Origin: Flavobacterium anseongense
GTDB lineage: Bacteria > Bacteroidota > Bacteroidia > Flavobacteriales > Flavobacteriaceae
DNA: 64,000 nt
Assembly: GCF_021608185.1 (NCBI RefSeq)
Contig: NZ_JAKIHN010000001.1
Coordinates: 372,001 to 436,000 of the forward strand
Direction: 5' to 3'
This document shows positions 1 to 8,566 of the stretch, piece after piece. The position numbers and the translations under genes are program-made. Under the pieces are notes generated by a model. It was not told where the DNA came from. It did not search any database and saw nothing but the letters and a program-made list of their open reading frames with translations. Numbering within the stretch: position 1 is the first letter of the stretch; each line of letters begins with the position of its first letter.

Positions 1-898
1 TCCTGTTATGATTACCGATACCGTTTTAGCACATCCTGATTTTGCAGGTGTTCATTATACAGGTTCAACATTTGTATTCAAGGAAATCTGGAAAAAAATC
101 GGAAACAATATTCATACTTATAAAACCTATCCAAGAATTGTTGGAGAAACAGGTGGAAAAGATTTCGTTTTGGCACATCCAAGTGCCAATGTAAAACAAG
201 TCGTTACCGGAATCACTCGTGGGGCTTTTGAATTTCAAGGGCAAAAATGTTCGGCTGCTTCAAGAGGTTATATTCCGCAAAGTTTGTGGCCAGCGGTAAA
301 AGAACAATTAATTACAGATGTGAAATCAATGAAAATGGGTTCGCCTGAAGATTTTGGAAACTTTATCACCGCTGTAATCCACGAAGGTTCTTTTGACAAA
401 TTGGCTAAAGCAATTGATCAGGCAAAAGCTGATGCAGATGCAGAAATCATCGTTGGTGGAAACTATGATAAATCAAAAGGATATTTCATTGAACCAACTG
501 TAATTGTTACTACAAATCCAAAATATGCCACCATGGAAACCGAGCTTTTTGGGCCGGTTATGACGATTTATGTTTATGAAGATGCCAAATGGAAAGAGAC
601 ATTAGCTTTGGTTGACGGAACTTCAGAATATGCTTTGACAGGAGCTATTTTCAGTCAGGACAGATACGCAATTGAAGAAGCAACTTTGGCTTTACAAAAC
701 AGCGCCGGAAACTTCTATATCAATGACAAACCAACCGGAGCAGTTGTTGGAATGCAACCGTTTGGTGGCGCCAGAGCTTCGGGAACCAATGACAAAGCAG
801 GTTCAATGCAGAATTTATTGCGTTGGGTTTCGCCACGAACTATCAAAGAAACTTTTGTAACTCCGGAAGATTATCGTTATCCGTTTTTAGGAGAATAG
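1..898 (+). CDS. pruA: L-glutamate gamma-semialdehyde dehydrogenase (1-pyrroline-5-carboxylate dehydrogenase), 3' part
   Basis: The gene is cut by the window edge; the frame is open from base 2 and about 298 C-terminal residues are present. The enzyme oxidises glutamate gamma-semialdehyde to glutamate with NAD+, the second step of proline degradation, in the cytoplasm. The aldehyde dehydrogenase glutamate motif (VGETGGKDFV) and the nucleophilic cysteine motif (FQGQKCSAASRGY) are both visible, and the C-terminal FGGARASGTNDKAGS block is typical of the ALDH4/PruA branch. The ATG at base 8 is internal, not the start. A rho-independent terminator follows at 923-952, so this is the last gene of its transcript. 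Confidence 0.93.
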   Translation, partial: PVMITDTVLAHPDFAGVHYTGSTFVFKEIWKKIGNNIHTYKTYPRIVGETGGKDFVLAHPSANVKQVVTGITRGAFEFQGQKCSAASRGYIPQSLWPAVKEQLITDVKSMKMGSPEDFGNFITAVIHEGSFDKLAKAIDQAKADADAEIIVGGNYDKSKGYFIEPTVIVTTNPKYATMETELFGPVMTIYVYEDAKWKETLALVDGTSEYALTGAIFSQDRYAIEEATLALQNSAGNFYINDKPTGAVVGMQPFGGARASGTNDKAGSMQNLLRWVSPRTIKETFVTPEDYRYPFLGE

Positions 899-922
899 TT
901 TTATAACGGTTTATAATTATAT

Positions 923-952
923 AAAGTCCGGCTATATGCCCGGACTTTTTTT
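923..952 (+). terminator. Rho-independent terminator after pruA
   Basis: A perfect 9-bp stem (AAAGTCCGG at 923-931 with CCGGACTTT at 940-948) closes an 8-nt loop and runs into a T tract. Confidence 0.85.
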
Positions 953-1008
953 ATGGTGTTGATTGCTAATTTTTTGTATATTCGATGGTCAATATTAATA
1001 ACCAACAA

Positions 1009-3297
1009 ATGAAGTCAAAAATTACGCTATTATTTTTCGGATTGTTTTCTGCTTTGGGTTTCGCCCAGGATAAAGCCTATGATTTATTAAAAGACAAAAC
1101 CCAAACAAATATACTTTATGACCGAGTTTTTGGCGTATCCAATGCTACAGAAATTCGGAAGACAGCTATTACTTCAGGTTATTTCAACCAGATATATCAC
1201 GAAATACAACGTGCCGATTTTTCGCAATCTTTACCAAAATACGAAACACTTAAAGAAGCAGCTAAATTAGGTTCGGTAAACAATGAAATCCCACTCGCCA
1301 TTTTAATTTCAGAATTTGAAACCATTAAAAAAAGAGCCCTAGAAAACGGAGATGTGTTTTCAAACAGCAATAATAAATTACAGTTAAAAGCGAATGTGAC
1401 CAATGCATTTGAAAAACATTCGATTAATCTTATGGCGCCACTAATAGCTAAATCGACAAAAGCTTCATTTGTTCTGAAAGACAATTTCATCTTCAATACC
1501 ACAGCTAAAGTTATTGCAGCTATTTATATCAAATCGGAAGAAACATCCGGTTGGAAACAAATCACAACAAACAACCCATTTACATTGCCTTTAAATGAAA
1601 ATGGTAAGCACATCGTAAAATGCAAAATTGTATTCACTAATCAGGAAACAATAACACAGTCATTTGAAATAGAAATCAGTAATTCTGAATCCGTAAGAAA
1701 CAAAAACGCGCAGCCTTTAGCTCCGAATGTAGTCAATACGATTACTTCTACAATTCCGTATCAAGGTTATGGAGAAACTAGCGCCTTCGTTGGACAAGGA
1801 CAATACGAAGTTTTCTTAGACAATGTGGATGGCGTTCTTGACAAACCGATATTCCTTTTAGATGGTTTTGATCCCGGAGATACCCGAAATACAACTGCTA
1901 TCTACAGTTTTTTAAATTATGGAACTGGTCAAAATTTAGCTACCGACTTAAGAGCGCAGGGTTTTGATATTATCATCTTGAATTTCCCAACCTATACGCG
2001 TCCATCAACGACAACTGTTATAGATGGTGGCGTCGATTACATCCAAAGAAACGCCATGATATTTGTGGAACTTCTCAACCAAATCAATGCTCAAAAAGTA
2101 GGCACCGAAAAAAATGTAGTTATCGGACCAAGTATGGGCGGATTAATAGCCCGATATGCTTTGCGCTATATGGAAATGAACAGCCTAAATCACGACACCC
2201 GATTGTATATTTCATTTGATTCACCTCATCAAGGAGCCAATGTACCAATTGGATTCCAGCATCTGTTTAATTATATGGCTTACGGTCCGGCTGCAATTAC
2301 TGCGGTGCAACCTATTGTTGATGGCATGATGAAAAGTCCGGCCGCGAGAGAAATGTTAATCGACCAGTTTGAAGGTCATTTGCAAACCGGAAGCGCTTTT
2401 GAATTCAATACAGCATCTACATCGCTATTACCAACAGGTTGCCCGAACTACAGAAACGCTTTTCAAAATGAATTGAATGCCATGGGTTTTCCAACTACAG
2501 TTCGCAACGTTTCCATTGCCAATGGAGCCGGAAACGGAACAATGAATTACACTCCCGATTTTGAAGTAATGAATCACACTTTTAATATAACATCAACACA
2601 AAGAGCTATTATTAATCTGCGTTATACTCCAAACACCAACACAACCAACCAAGTAAGCCGCTTTAGAGGACAAGCATTTATAGTAATTGCATGGGTAACC
2701 GCTTATGAGAGTATGGCCAATTCAAAAGCACCGACTTATACCGCCGGTCTTGATACGGCACCGGGAGGACGATTTGATTTGTCAGGTTTGGAAGCAGGGT
2801 TAGGAACTGACCCACTACTATTAGAATTTTTTGCCAATTTAAATGCAGATTATTTTACTTTTATACCAACGTGGAGTTCGATGGCAATCTCAAACACTCA
2901 AAATTTGTACAGTCCGGTAACCGGAAGTTCTGTTACTCCTTTTGTGGCATCATCTATCCCAACAGTAAATGAAAATCACGTTACTTTAAATGCCCAGAAT
3001 ACTGCTTTTGCTTTAAATGAAATATTAAATCCGGTATTATCTACTAATGAAAATACTGCTTTAAATATGATTTGGATTCAAAATCCAATTCAAAATTCAA
3101 TTCAGATTAACACATTAAACACTATTGAAAAAGCTGCTATTTCGGTAACAGATATGCTGGGAAAAACTATTTATCAAACGAAAAGTCAAACTATAAACGG
3201 AACATTTGAAATTCCGGTTTCGGTATCCAAAGGAATTTATCTCATCACTATCGGCAATGATAAAGGAAGTGTAACGAAGAAAATCGTTAAGAGTTAA
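1009..3297 (+). CDS. Secreted alpha/beta-hydrolase (lipase-like) with T9SS type A sorting domain
   Basis: A predicted exported hydrolase of 762 residues. The ATG at 1009 is preferred over 985 because it puts a clean signal peptide (MKSKITLLFFGLFSALGFAQ) at the N terminus. An alpha/beta-hydrolase core includes the nucleophile elbow GPSMGGLIARYAL (Ser about 375) preceded by a strand with PIFLLDGFDPGD. The last 75 residues resemble a type A C-terminal sorting domain (AISVTDMLGKTIYQ, then GIYLITIGNDKGSVTKKIVK), which directs proteins through the type IX secretion system to the cell surface. The substrate is unknown; esterase or lipase is inferred only from the GxSxG elbow. It stands alone between terminators. 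Confidence 0.8.
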   Translation: MKSKITLLFFGLFSALGFAQDKAYDLLKDKTQTNILYDRVFGVSNATEIRKTAITSGYFNQIYHEIQRADFSQSLPKYETLKEAAKLGSVNNEIPLAILISEFETIKKRALENGDVFSNSNNKLQLKANVTNAFEKHSINLMAPLIAKSTKASFVLKDNFIFNTTAKVIAAIYIKSEETSGWKQITTNNPFTLPLNENGKHIVKCKIVFTNQETITQSFEIEISNSESVRNKNAQPLAPNVVNTITSTIPYQGYGETSAFVGQGQYEVFLDNVDGVLDKPIFLLDGFDPGDTRNTTAIYSFLNYGTGQNLATDLRAQGFDIIILNFPTYTRPSTTTVIDGGVDYIQRNAMIFVELLNQINAQKVGTEKNVVIGPSMGGLIARYALRYMEMNSLNHDTRLYISFDSPHQGANVPIGFQHLFNYMAYGPAAITAVQPIVDGMMKSPAAREMLIDQFEGHLQTGSAFEFNTASTSLLPTGCPNYRNAFQNELNAMGFPTTVRNVSIANGAGNGTMNYTPDFEVMNHTFNITSTQRAIINLRYTPNTNTTNQVSRFRGQAFIVIAWVTAYESMANSKAPTYTAGLDTAPGGRFDLSGLEAGLGTDPLLLEFFANLNADYFTFIPTWSSMAISNTQNLYSPVTGSSVTPFVASSIPTVNENHVTLNAQNTAFALNEILNPVLSTNENTALNMIWIQNPIQNSIQINTLNTIEKAAISVTDMLGKTIYQTKSQTINGTFEIPVSVSKGIYLITIGNDKGSVTKKIVKS

Positions 3298-3301
3298 TAC
3301 T

Positions 3302-3329
3302 AAAAAAGCCCCTAAATCGGGGCTTTTTT
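3302..3329. terminator. Bidirectional terminator between lipase-like gene and rsmG
   Basis: AAAAAAGCCCC at 3302-3312 pairs with GGGGCTTTTTT at 3319-3329 around a 6-nt loop. A-tract and T-tract flanks let it serve both convergent genes; the rsmG stop codon lies at its edge. Confidence 0.88.
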
Positions 3330-3957
3330 ATGCTTTAAACTTAAGTGGCAAATGCACAACCTTTTTAGTTTCAAAGAATTCATCTTTAAAAAAATCGGCA
3401 ATGTTATATTCGGTTGCTTTTGGGAAATCCTTTAGTTCTTCAGTCAAATCACCACCTTTTAAATAAAGAATTCCGTTTGGCAATTTGTGCTTGTTTTGCT
3501 TTTTGATTTTGTCTTTTATCCACGAAACAAAATCAGGCATATTAGTCACAGCGCGACTCACAATAAAATCATAATCGCCTTTTGCGTTTTCGGCACGCAT
3601 TTGTTCGGCTTTGACATTTTTTAACCCCAATCCGTCAACAACAGCCTGTACTACTCTTATTTTTTTGGCAATAACATCAATCAGATAAAAACGCGTTTCC
3701 GGAAACAAAATCGCTAATGGAATTCCGGGAAAACCTCCGCCTGTGCCTACGTCTAAGATATACGTTCCGGGCTCAAACGGCTGAATTTTGGCTATTGCTA
3801 ACGAATGTAAAACGTGCTTAGTATATAATTCATCAATATCTTTTCGGGAAATCACATTGATTTTAGCATTCCAATCTTGGTACAATGCTTCGAGTTTTTG
3901 AAACTGCAGTATTTGATTTTCAGTAAGGTTAGGAAATTGTTTCAGAATTTCTTCCAT
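3328..3957 (-). CDS. rsmG: 16S rRNA (guanine(527)-N7)-methyltransferase RsmG (GidB)
   Basis: The enzyme transfers a methyl group from S-adenosylmethionine to N7 of G527 of 16S rRNA. The protein has 209 residues, the normal family length. The SAM-binding loop is DVGTGGGFPGIPLAI, followed by the acidic FYLIDVIAKK strand and the SRAVTNMPDF region of the family. The start is placed at MEEILKQFPNL (3957); the ATG 18 bases upstream lies inside the promoter core at 3973-3980. It is transcribed divergently from the desaturase gene and converges on the lipase-like gene. Confidence 0.93.
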   Translation of the reverse strand: MEEILKQFPNLTENQILQFQKLEALYQDWNAKINVISRKDIDELYTKHVLHSLAIAKIQPFEPGTYILDVGTGGGFPGIPLAILFPETRFYLIDVIAKKIRVVQAVVDGLGLKNVKAEQMRAENAKGDYDFIVSRAVTNMPDFVSWIKDKIKKQNKHKLPNGILYLKGGDLTEELKDFPKATEYNIADFFKDEFFETKKVVHLPLKFKA

Positions 3958-3972
3958 GTGTTGAATTTTCAA

Positions 3973-3980
3973 CAAAAATA
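3973..3980 (-). promoter_or_regulatory. Promoter core TAnnTTTG for rsmG
   Basis: On the minus strand this reads TATTTTTG, a perfect match to the Bacteroidota -7 element, 15 bases before the chosen rsmG start. No good -33 TTG was seen. Confidence 0.5.
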
Positions 3981-4034
3981 CTGTTTTAGTTGATAAAAAA
4001 TGATTAATATCAGTTACAAAAAAATTATAATAAT

Positions 4035-4042
4035 TACATTTG
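4035..4042 (+). promoter_or_regulatory. Promoter core TAnnTTTG for the desaturase
   Basis: TACATTTG matches the Bacteroidota -7 element exactly and ends 23 bases before the ATG at 4066. It argues against the in-frame ATG at 4000, which lies upstream of it. Confidence 0.55.
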
Positions 4043-4065
4043 GGAAAAATTTTGAATTCTATAAT

Positions 4066-5160
4066 ATGAATACCACAACACCTATTTTTTCTAAAACAGA
4101 TAGTTTAAAATTCTTTAGAACACTTAACTCTAGAGTAAATAACTATTTCAAAGAGAATAACCTTGACAGAACCGGAAACTGGAAACTGCACCTAAAAACT
4201 ATAGTAATGTTTTCCATCTTCCTAACGCCATATTTCTTTTTATTAGCTATGGATATGCCTTTTTGGGTTTATCTTCTGCTTAATGTTGTTATCGGAATAG
4301 GAATGGCCGGAGTAGGTATGAATGTGATGCACGATGGAAATCACGGTGCGTATTCTTCTAAATCATGGGTGAATAAATTCATGGGCGGAAGCATTTATAT
4401 TTTGGCCGGAAATGTTTATAATTGGCAAGTACAACACAATGTTTTGCACCATACGTATACTAATATTTTAGGGCACGATGAAGATTTAGAAGCAGGAAGA
4501 ATTATGCGTTTTACCAAAGAAGCTAAATGGTATCGCTTTCATAAATTTCAACAATATTACTCGATTTTTTTATATGGTTTACTAACATTCAATTGGGCAA
4601 TTACTACCGATTTTCTTCAAATGAAGCGCTATTTGAAACGTAATTTATCTTACGGCGAATTCAAAAAACCAGTTATTCGTTGGACCACTTTAATCATCAC
4701 AAAAATAATTTATTTTTCTATTTGGATAGTAACACCGATGGTTATGGGAATCACATGGTGGAAAGTAGTTTTAGGATTTTTGGTAATGCATTACACTGCC
4801 GGAGTTATCTTAAGCGTGGTTTTCCAATTAGCGCATGTTGTTGAAGAAACAGAAAACCCTATTCCGGATGACAATGGCGAAATCGAAAATACCTGGGCTA
4901 TTCACCAATTATTTACCACAGCTAATTTTGCTCCAAAAAACTGGTTGGTAAACTATTATACAGGTGGATTAAATCACCAAGTAGAGCATCATTTATTCCC
5001 AAATATCAGCCATATTCATTATGGAAAAATTGCTGAAATCGTTAAGCAAACTGCAGCAGAATGTGAATTACCATACTATGAATTCAAAACAACCAGAGCC
5101 GCAATTATTTCGCACTTCAGACATTTAAGGGAACTGGGAAGACAGCCACAATTAGCCTAA
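4066..5160 (+). CDS. Membrane fatty acid desaturase (acyl-CoA / delta-6-like family)
   Basis: An integral-membrane di-iron desaturase of 364 residues that introduces a double bond into an acyl chain. The three histidine boxes are complete: HDGNHG, then HNVLHHTYTN, then NHQVEHHLF near the C terminus; the QxxHH form of the third box places it near the delta-6 or linoleoyl-CoA desaturase group. Hydrophobic segments (for example FLTPYFFLLAMDMPFWVYLL) separate the boxes. The start at MNTTTPIFSK is chosen because the promoter core is at 4035-4042. A short terminator follows. The likely role is membrane-fluidity adjustment; the exact position of desaturation cannot be read from the sequence. Confidence 0.88.
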   Translation: MNTTTPIFSKTDSLKFFRTLNSRVNNYFKENNLDRTGNWKLHLKTIVMFSIFLTPYFFLLAMDMPFWVYLLLNVVIGIGMAGVGMNVMHDGNHGAYSSKSWVNKFMGGSIYILAGNVYNWQVQHNVLHHTYTNILGHDEDLEAGRIMRFTKEAKWYRFHKFQQYYSIFLYGLLTFNWAITTDFLQMKRYLKRNLSYGEFKKPVIRWTTLIITKIIYFSIWIVTPMVMGITWWKVVLGFLVMHYTAGVILSVVFQLAHVVEETENPIPDDNGEIENTWAIHQLFTTANFAPKNWLVNYYTGGLNHQVEHHLFPNISHIHYGKIAEIVKQTAAECELPYYEFKTTRAAIISHFRHLRELGRQPQLA

Positions 5161-5167
5161 TTTTATC

Positions 5168-5194
5168 AAAAGACGCCTTAATTGGCGTTTCTTT
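5168..5194 (+). terminator. Terminator after the desaturase gene
   Basis: AGACGCC (5171-5177) pairs with GGCGTTT (5184-5190), including one G-T pair, around a 6-nt loop and is followed by a T-rich run. Confidence 0.65.
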
Positions 5195-5218
5195 ATTTAA
5201 CATAATTAACAACACACA

Positions 5219-6403
5219 ATGAGTATTTTATCGGACAGAATTAACAATTTAGCTACATCACAAACCCTTGCAATGGCAGCATTAGCAAGAGAATTAAAAT
5301 CACAAGGAAAAGACATCATCAGTTTAAGTTTGGGTGAACCCGATTTCAACACACCCGATTTTATTAAAGAAGCCGCTAAAAAAGCAATCGATGAAAATTA
5401 CAGTACTTACACGCCGGTTGACGGTTATGGAGAACTGAAAGATGCGATTTGCAGAAAATTCAAACGCGATAATAATTTAGACTACAAACCGGCAAACATC
5501 GTAGTTTCTACCGGCGCAAAACAATCATTATACAACATTGCACAAGTGATGCTGAATGATGGTGATGAAGTAATTCTTCCTGCACCTTATTGGGTTTCTT
5601 ATTTTGAAATCATCAAATTATCCGGTGGCGTTCCGGTTGAAGTACCGACTTCGGTGGAAACCGATTTTAAAATGACAGCCGAGCAATTGGAAAAAGCGAT
5701 TACGCCTAAAACCAAAATGATGTGGTTCAGTTCGCCTTGTAATCCGAGTGGTTCGGTTTATAATCGTGAAGAGTTGACAGCAATTGGTAAAGTATTAGAA
5801 AAATATCCAAACGTTTATATCGTTTCTGACGAAATCTACGAACACATCAATTTCTCAGGAACCTTTTGCAGTATCGGATCCATTCCGGGATTGTTTGAAA
5901 GAACCATTACGGTGAATGGAGTTGCCAAAGCATTTGCTATGACAGGCTGGAGAATTGGTTATATCGGCGCACCTGAATTTATTGCTAAAGCTTGTACAAA
6001 AATGCAGGGACAAGTTACTTCGGGAGCGAATTCTATTGCGCAAAGAGCTACAATTACCGCTGTTGATGCTGACCCTAGTGTTTTAAACGAAATGGTTTCT
6101 GCTTTTAAAAACCGTAGAGATTTGGTTGTTGGTTTAACCAAAAGCATTCCGGGATTAAAAATCAATACGCCTGAAGGTGCATTTTATGTTTTCCCTGATG
6201 TTTCGTCTTATTTCGGAAAAACATTACGTGGAAAATTGATTAACAACGCAGATGATTTTTCGATGTATTTATTAGCCGAAGCCAATGTTGCTACAGTAAC
6301 TGGTGACGCTTTTGGCAATCCAAATTGCATCCGAATTTCTTATGCAACCAGTGAAGAATTATTAACCGAAGCTTTCAAAAGAATTAAGGAAGCTTTATCT
6401 TAA
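5219..6403 (+). CDS. PLP-dependent aminotransferase, aspartate aminotransferase-like (class I, subgroup Ib)
   Basis: A fold-type I aminotransferase of 394 residues that exchanges amino groups between amino acids and 2-oxo acids, most likely aspartate/2-oxoglutarate. Substrate-binding and cofactor motifs are in order: SLGEPDFNTPDF, STGAKQSLYN, CNPSGSVY (Asn175), VSDEIYEHI (Asp204, Tyr207) and the Schiff-base lysine in GVAKAFAMTGWRIGY (Lys237). The AMTGWRIGY block and length fit subgroup Ib. The next gene starts 13 bases downstream and is probably cotranscribed. Specificity for aspartate rather than related amino acids is inferred from subgroup similarity only. Confidence 0.88.
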   Translation: MSILSDRINNLATSQTLAMAALARELKSQGKDIISLSLGEPDFNTPDFIKEAAKKAIDENYSTYTPVDGYGELKDAICRKFKRDNNLDYKPANIVVSTGAKQSLYNIAQVMLNDGDEVILPAPYWVSYFEIIKLSGGVPVEVPTSVETDFKMTAEQLEKAITPKTKMMWFSSPCNPSGSVYNREELTAIGKVLEKYPNVYIVSDEIYEHINFSGTFCSIGSIPGLFERTITVNGVAKAFAMTGWRIGYIGAPEFIAKACTKMQGQVTSGANSIAQRATITAVDADPSVLNEMVSAFKNRRDLVVGLTKSIPGLKINTPEGAFYVFPDVSSYFGKTLRGKLINNADDFSMYLLAEANVATVTGDAFGNPNCIRISYATSEELLTEAFKRIKEALS

Positions 6404-6415
6404 ATTATATTTATC

Positions 6416-6757
6416 ATGAAAAAAGTAATTTCAATTCTTGTTCTTTTTGTATGTATTACTGTAAATGCGCAGGACAAGCCAAAAACCCAAACCGTAGAAG
6501 CCGCTTGTGGTCAATGCCAATTCGGAATGAAAGGTAAAGGCGGTTGTGATTTAGCAGTTCGTATCGACGGAAAATCATATTTTGTTGACGGAACAGACAT
6601 TCACAAACACGGAGATGCACATGCTGAAGATGGTTTTTGTTCAACAATAAGAAAAGCCGAAGTGGTTGGCGAAGTAAAAGGAGATCGATTTGTAGCTTCA
6701 AGCTTTAAATTACTTCCTGCAACGGCACCAGACCCACATGCAGGTCACAAACATTAA
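6416..6757 (+). CDS. Small secreted Cys/His-rich protein (DUF6370-like)
   Basis: A 113-residue protein with a clear signal peptide (MKKVISILVLFVCITVNAQ). The mature part holds CGQCQFGMKGKGGC, a CxxC plus a further Cys, then a histidine cluster (DIHKHGDAHAEDGFC) and a C-terminal HAGHKH tail. This pattern suggests metal binding in the periplasm or outer envelope, but no catalytic function can be assigned. It resembles proteins labelled DUF6370 in this phylum; that label is from memory. It follows the aminotransferase gene after 12 bases and ends at a strong terminator, so it is probably the second gene of a two-gene transcript. Confidence 0.78.
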   Translation: MKKVISILVLFVCITVNAQDKPKTQTVEAACGQCQFGMKGKGGCDLAVRIDGKSYFVDGTDIHKHGDAHAEDGFCSTIRKAEVVGEVKGDRFVASSFKLLPATAPDPHAGHKH

Positions 6758-6764
6758 AAAACAT

Positions 6765-6797
6765 AAGCGTCCCAATTAAAACGGGACGCTTTTTTTA
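6765..6797 (+). terminator. Rho-independent terminator
   Basis: AAGCGTCCC (6765-6773) pairs perfectly with GGGACGCTT (6783-6791) and is followed by a T tract. Confidence 0.88.
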
Positions 6798-6813
6798 TGT
6801 ATTCCTTTTATTG

Positions 6814-6821
6814 TACTTTTG
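6814..6821 (+). promoter_or_regulatory. Promoter core TAnnTTTG for the Crp/Fnr gene
   Basis: TACTTTTG lies only five bases before the ATG at 6827. With the usual spacing to the transcription start, the mRNA would be leaderless or nearly so. Confidence 0.55.
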
Positions 6822-6826
6822 GGAAT

Positions 6827-7402
6827 ATGAATCTGATTTTACAAAACATTTCAAAACACGTCTCGTTAACTCCGGAAGAAGAGTTGTTGTTTTTATCCAA
6901 AACTGAAACCAAAAAAGTCAAAGCCAAAACCATTCTTCAAAATGCAGGGCATGTTTGTAAGGAAGGTTATTTTGTGAATTCAGGTTTGCTCAGAAGTTTT
7001 AATATCAATGACAACATTGTCGAACATGTAATGAGTTTTGCCTGCGAAGGCTGGTGGATTAGTGATATGTACAGTCTGCTATCGCAAAAACCAGGAAATC
7101 TTTTTATCGAAGTTTTAGAAGATGCTGAAGTAGTTGTATTGACTAAAGAAAATCAAGAAAAATTGTATCTCGAAATCCCAAAACTGGAACGTTTTTTCAG
7201 AATCCTAACTGAAAATTCATTAGTAGCAAACCAAGAGCGCTTAATGGATAATTTAAGTTTAACCGCCGAAGAACGCTTTGAAAAATTCTGTAAAAAATAT
7301 CCAACGCTGATTCAGAAAGTTCCTCAAAAACAAATCGCTTCATATATTGGTGTTACGCCGGAGTTTTTCAGTAAGATGAAAGCGAGAATGTTGAAAAAAT
7401 AG
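6827..7402 (+). CDS. Crp/Fnr-family transcriptional regulator
   Basis: A cytoplasmic regulator of 191 residues. Residues about 15-120 form a cyclic-nucleotide-binding-type beta roll (KAKTILQNAGHVCKEGYF, VNSGLLRSFNIND, WWISDMYSLL), and the C terminus carries a short DNA-binding helix-turn-helix (QIASYIGVTPEFFSKMKARM). The beta roll lacks the full cAMP phosphate-binding cassette, as is common in Bacteroidota members of the family, so the ligand is unknown. The start at 6827 is chosen because the promoter core sits just upstream; the ATG at 6797 lies before that promoter. It precedes the redox cluster at 7548-9772 and may regulate it, which is inference from position. Confidence 0.88.
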   Translation: MNLILQNISKHVSLTPEEELLFLSKTETKKVKAKTILQNAGHVCKEGYFVNSGLLRSFNINDNIVEHVMSFACEGWWISDMYSLLSQKPGNLFIEVLEDAEVVVLTKENQEKLYLEIPKLERFFRILTENSLVANQERLMDNLSLTAEERFEKFCKKYPTLIQKVPQKQIASYIGVTPEFFSKMKARMLKK

Positions 7403-7404
7403 GC

Positions 7405-7470
7405 TCAGTATTCAGTCACAGTTGACAGAAAAACAACTACTAAAGACTGCAACTGAAGACTGAAAACTTA
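7405..7470. repeat. Low-complexity intergenic repeat (CAGT/ACTGAA units)
   Basis: The stretch is built from variants of CAGTTGACAG, GACTGCAACTGAA and GACTGAAAACT. It resembles the element at 32316-32379 and belongs to the short-unit intergenic repeats seen across this window. It has no coding potential. Confidence 0.55.
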
Positions 7471-7511
7471 TTTCTTAATCTAGGTTAAGTGCTCCAGCTT
7501 TCCTATCGCCG

Positions 7512-7519
7512 TAAATTTG
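7512..7519 (+). promoter_or_regulatory. Promoter core TAnnTTTG for the redox cluster
   Basis: TAAATTTG ends 28 bases before the pirin ATG at 7548 and is the only good core upstream of the five-gene run. Confidence 0.55.
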
Positions 7520-7547
7520 TATCATAATAATTAATATATTTATAGAT

Positions 7548-8264
7548 ATGAAAAATACAGTTGTACACAAAGCAAACACACGCGGACAAGCTGATCACGG
7601 TTGGTTAAACGCACACCATACTTTTAGTTTCGCAAGTTACTATGACCCAAACCGAGTGCAGTTTGGTGTATTGCGGGTTTTAAACGATGATATTGTAGCA
7701 TCCGGAATGGGATTCGGAACACATCCACACGATAATATGGAGATTATTACGATTCCGTTGGAAGGCGATTTGGCGCACAAAGACAGCATGGGAAATACTG
7801 AGGTTATCAAATTTGGTGACGTGCAAGTTATGAGTGCCGGAACCGGAATTCAACATTCTGAATTTAATCCGAATCACGATAAAAGAACGAATCTGTTGCA
7901 GATTTGGGTGTTCCCAAAAGTGAGAAATGTAGAGCCTCGTTACCAACAAATCACTTTAGATACTACAGACCGTCACAACAAATTACAACAAATTCTTTCC
8001 CCGAATGCCGATGACTCTGGCGTTTGGATTCACCAAGATGCCTGGTTCCATATGGGGAATTTGGATAAAGGAATTACTATTGATTACAATCGCAAAAAAG
8101 AAGGCAATGGTTTGTATGTGTTTGTGATTAAAGGAAGCGTAAAAGTTGACGGACAAGAACTAGAACAACGTGACGGTTTGGGCATCACCGATTTTGACAA
8201 AGTAACTTTTGAAGCTACTTCTGATGCTGAAATTTTGTTAATGGAAGTTCCAATGACTCAATAA
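7548..8264 (+). CDS. Pirin family protein
   Basis: A bicupin of 238 residues. The N-terminal cupin has all four metal ligands of pirins: His59 and His61 (FGTHPHDNMEI), and His103 and Glu105 (GIQHSEFNPNH). The conserved HTFSFASYYDP block near residue 24 is also present. Bacterial pirins bind iron or other metals; some have quercetin 2,3-dioxygenase activity and others modulate metabolic enzymes, so the reaction here is open. It is the first gene after a promoter core and is followed after 11 bases by a GNAT gene, which places it in an apparent redox and stress operon. Confidence 0.92.
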   Translation: MKNTVVHKANTRGQADHGWLNAHHTFSFASYYDPNRVQFGVLRVLNDDIVASGMGFGTHPHDNMEIITIPLEGDLAHKDSMGNTEVIKFGDVQVMSAGTGIQHSEFNPNHDKRTNLLQIWVFPKVRNVEPRYQQITLDTTDRHNKLQQILSPNADDSGVWIHQDAWFHMGNLDKGITIDYNRKKEGNGLYVFVIKGSVKVDGQELEQRDGLGITDFDKVTFEATSDAEILLMEVPMTQ

Positions 8265-8275
8265 ATAATAGAATT

Positions 8276-8557
8276 ATGAGCGAAGTAAAATTAAAAATAG
8301 ACGGCAATAAAGGCTTTTTTTATATTGATGTTGATGGAAAACACGAAGCTATGATGACCTTTGTTTTTGCAGGTGACAAGCAAATCATCATTGATCACAC
8401 TGAAGTAAATCCGGGAAACGAAGGCAAAGGCTTTGGCAAACAAATGGTAAAAAAAGCTGTTGAATATGCTCGTGAAAACGGCATAAGAATCATTCCGCTT
8501 TGTCCGTTTGCGAAAAGTGTTTTTGATAAAGTTCCCGAGTTTAGAGACGTTTTATAA
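8276..8557 (+). CDS. Small GNAT-like N-acetyltransferase (YjdJ type)
   Basis: A 93-residue minimal GNAT fold of the COG2388/YjdJ type. The acetyl-CoA pyrophosphate loop is seen as HTEVNPGNEGKGFGKQMVKK (positions 41-60), followed by helix AVEYARENG and the typical IIPLCPFAKSVF ending. Such short proteins lack the N-terminal substrate-binding part of larger acetyltransferases, and their acceptor is unknown. In E. coli, yjdJ neighbours yjdI, a mono-cluster Fe-S protein; a homologue of that partner lies 460 bases downstream here (9018-9245), which supports a shared role. Confidence 0.88.
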   Translation: MSEVKLKIDGNKGFFYIDVDGKHEAMMTFVFAGDKQIIIDHTEVNPGNEGKGFGKQMVKKAVEYARENGIRIIPLCPFAKSVFDKVPEFRDVL

Positions 8558-8566
8558 CAATAACTA

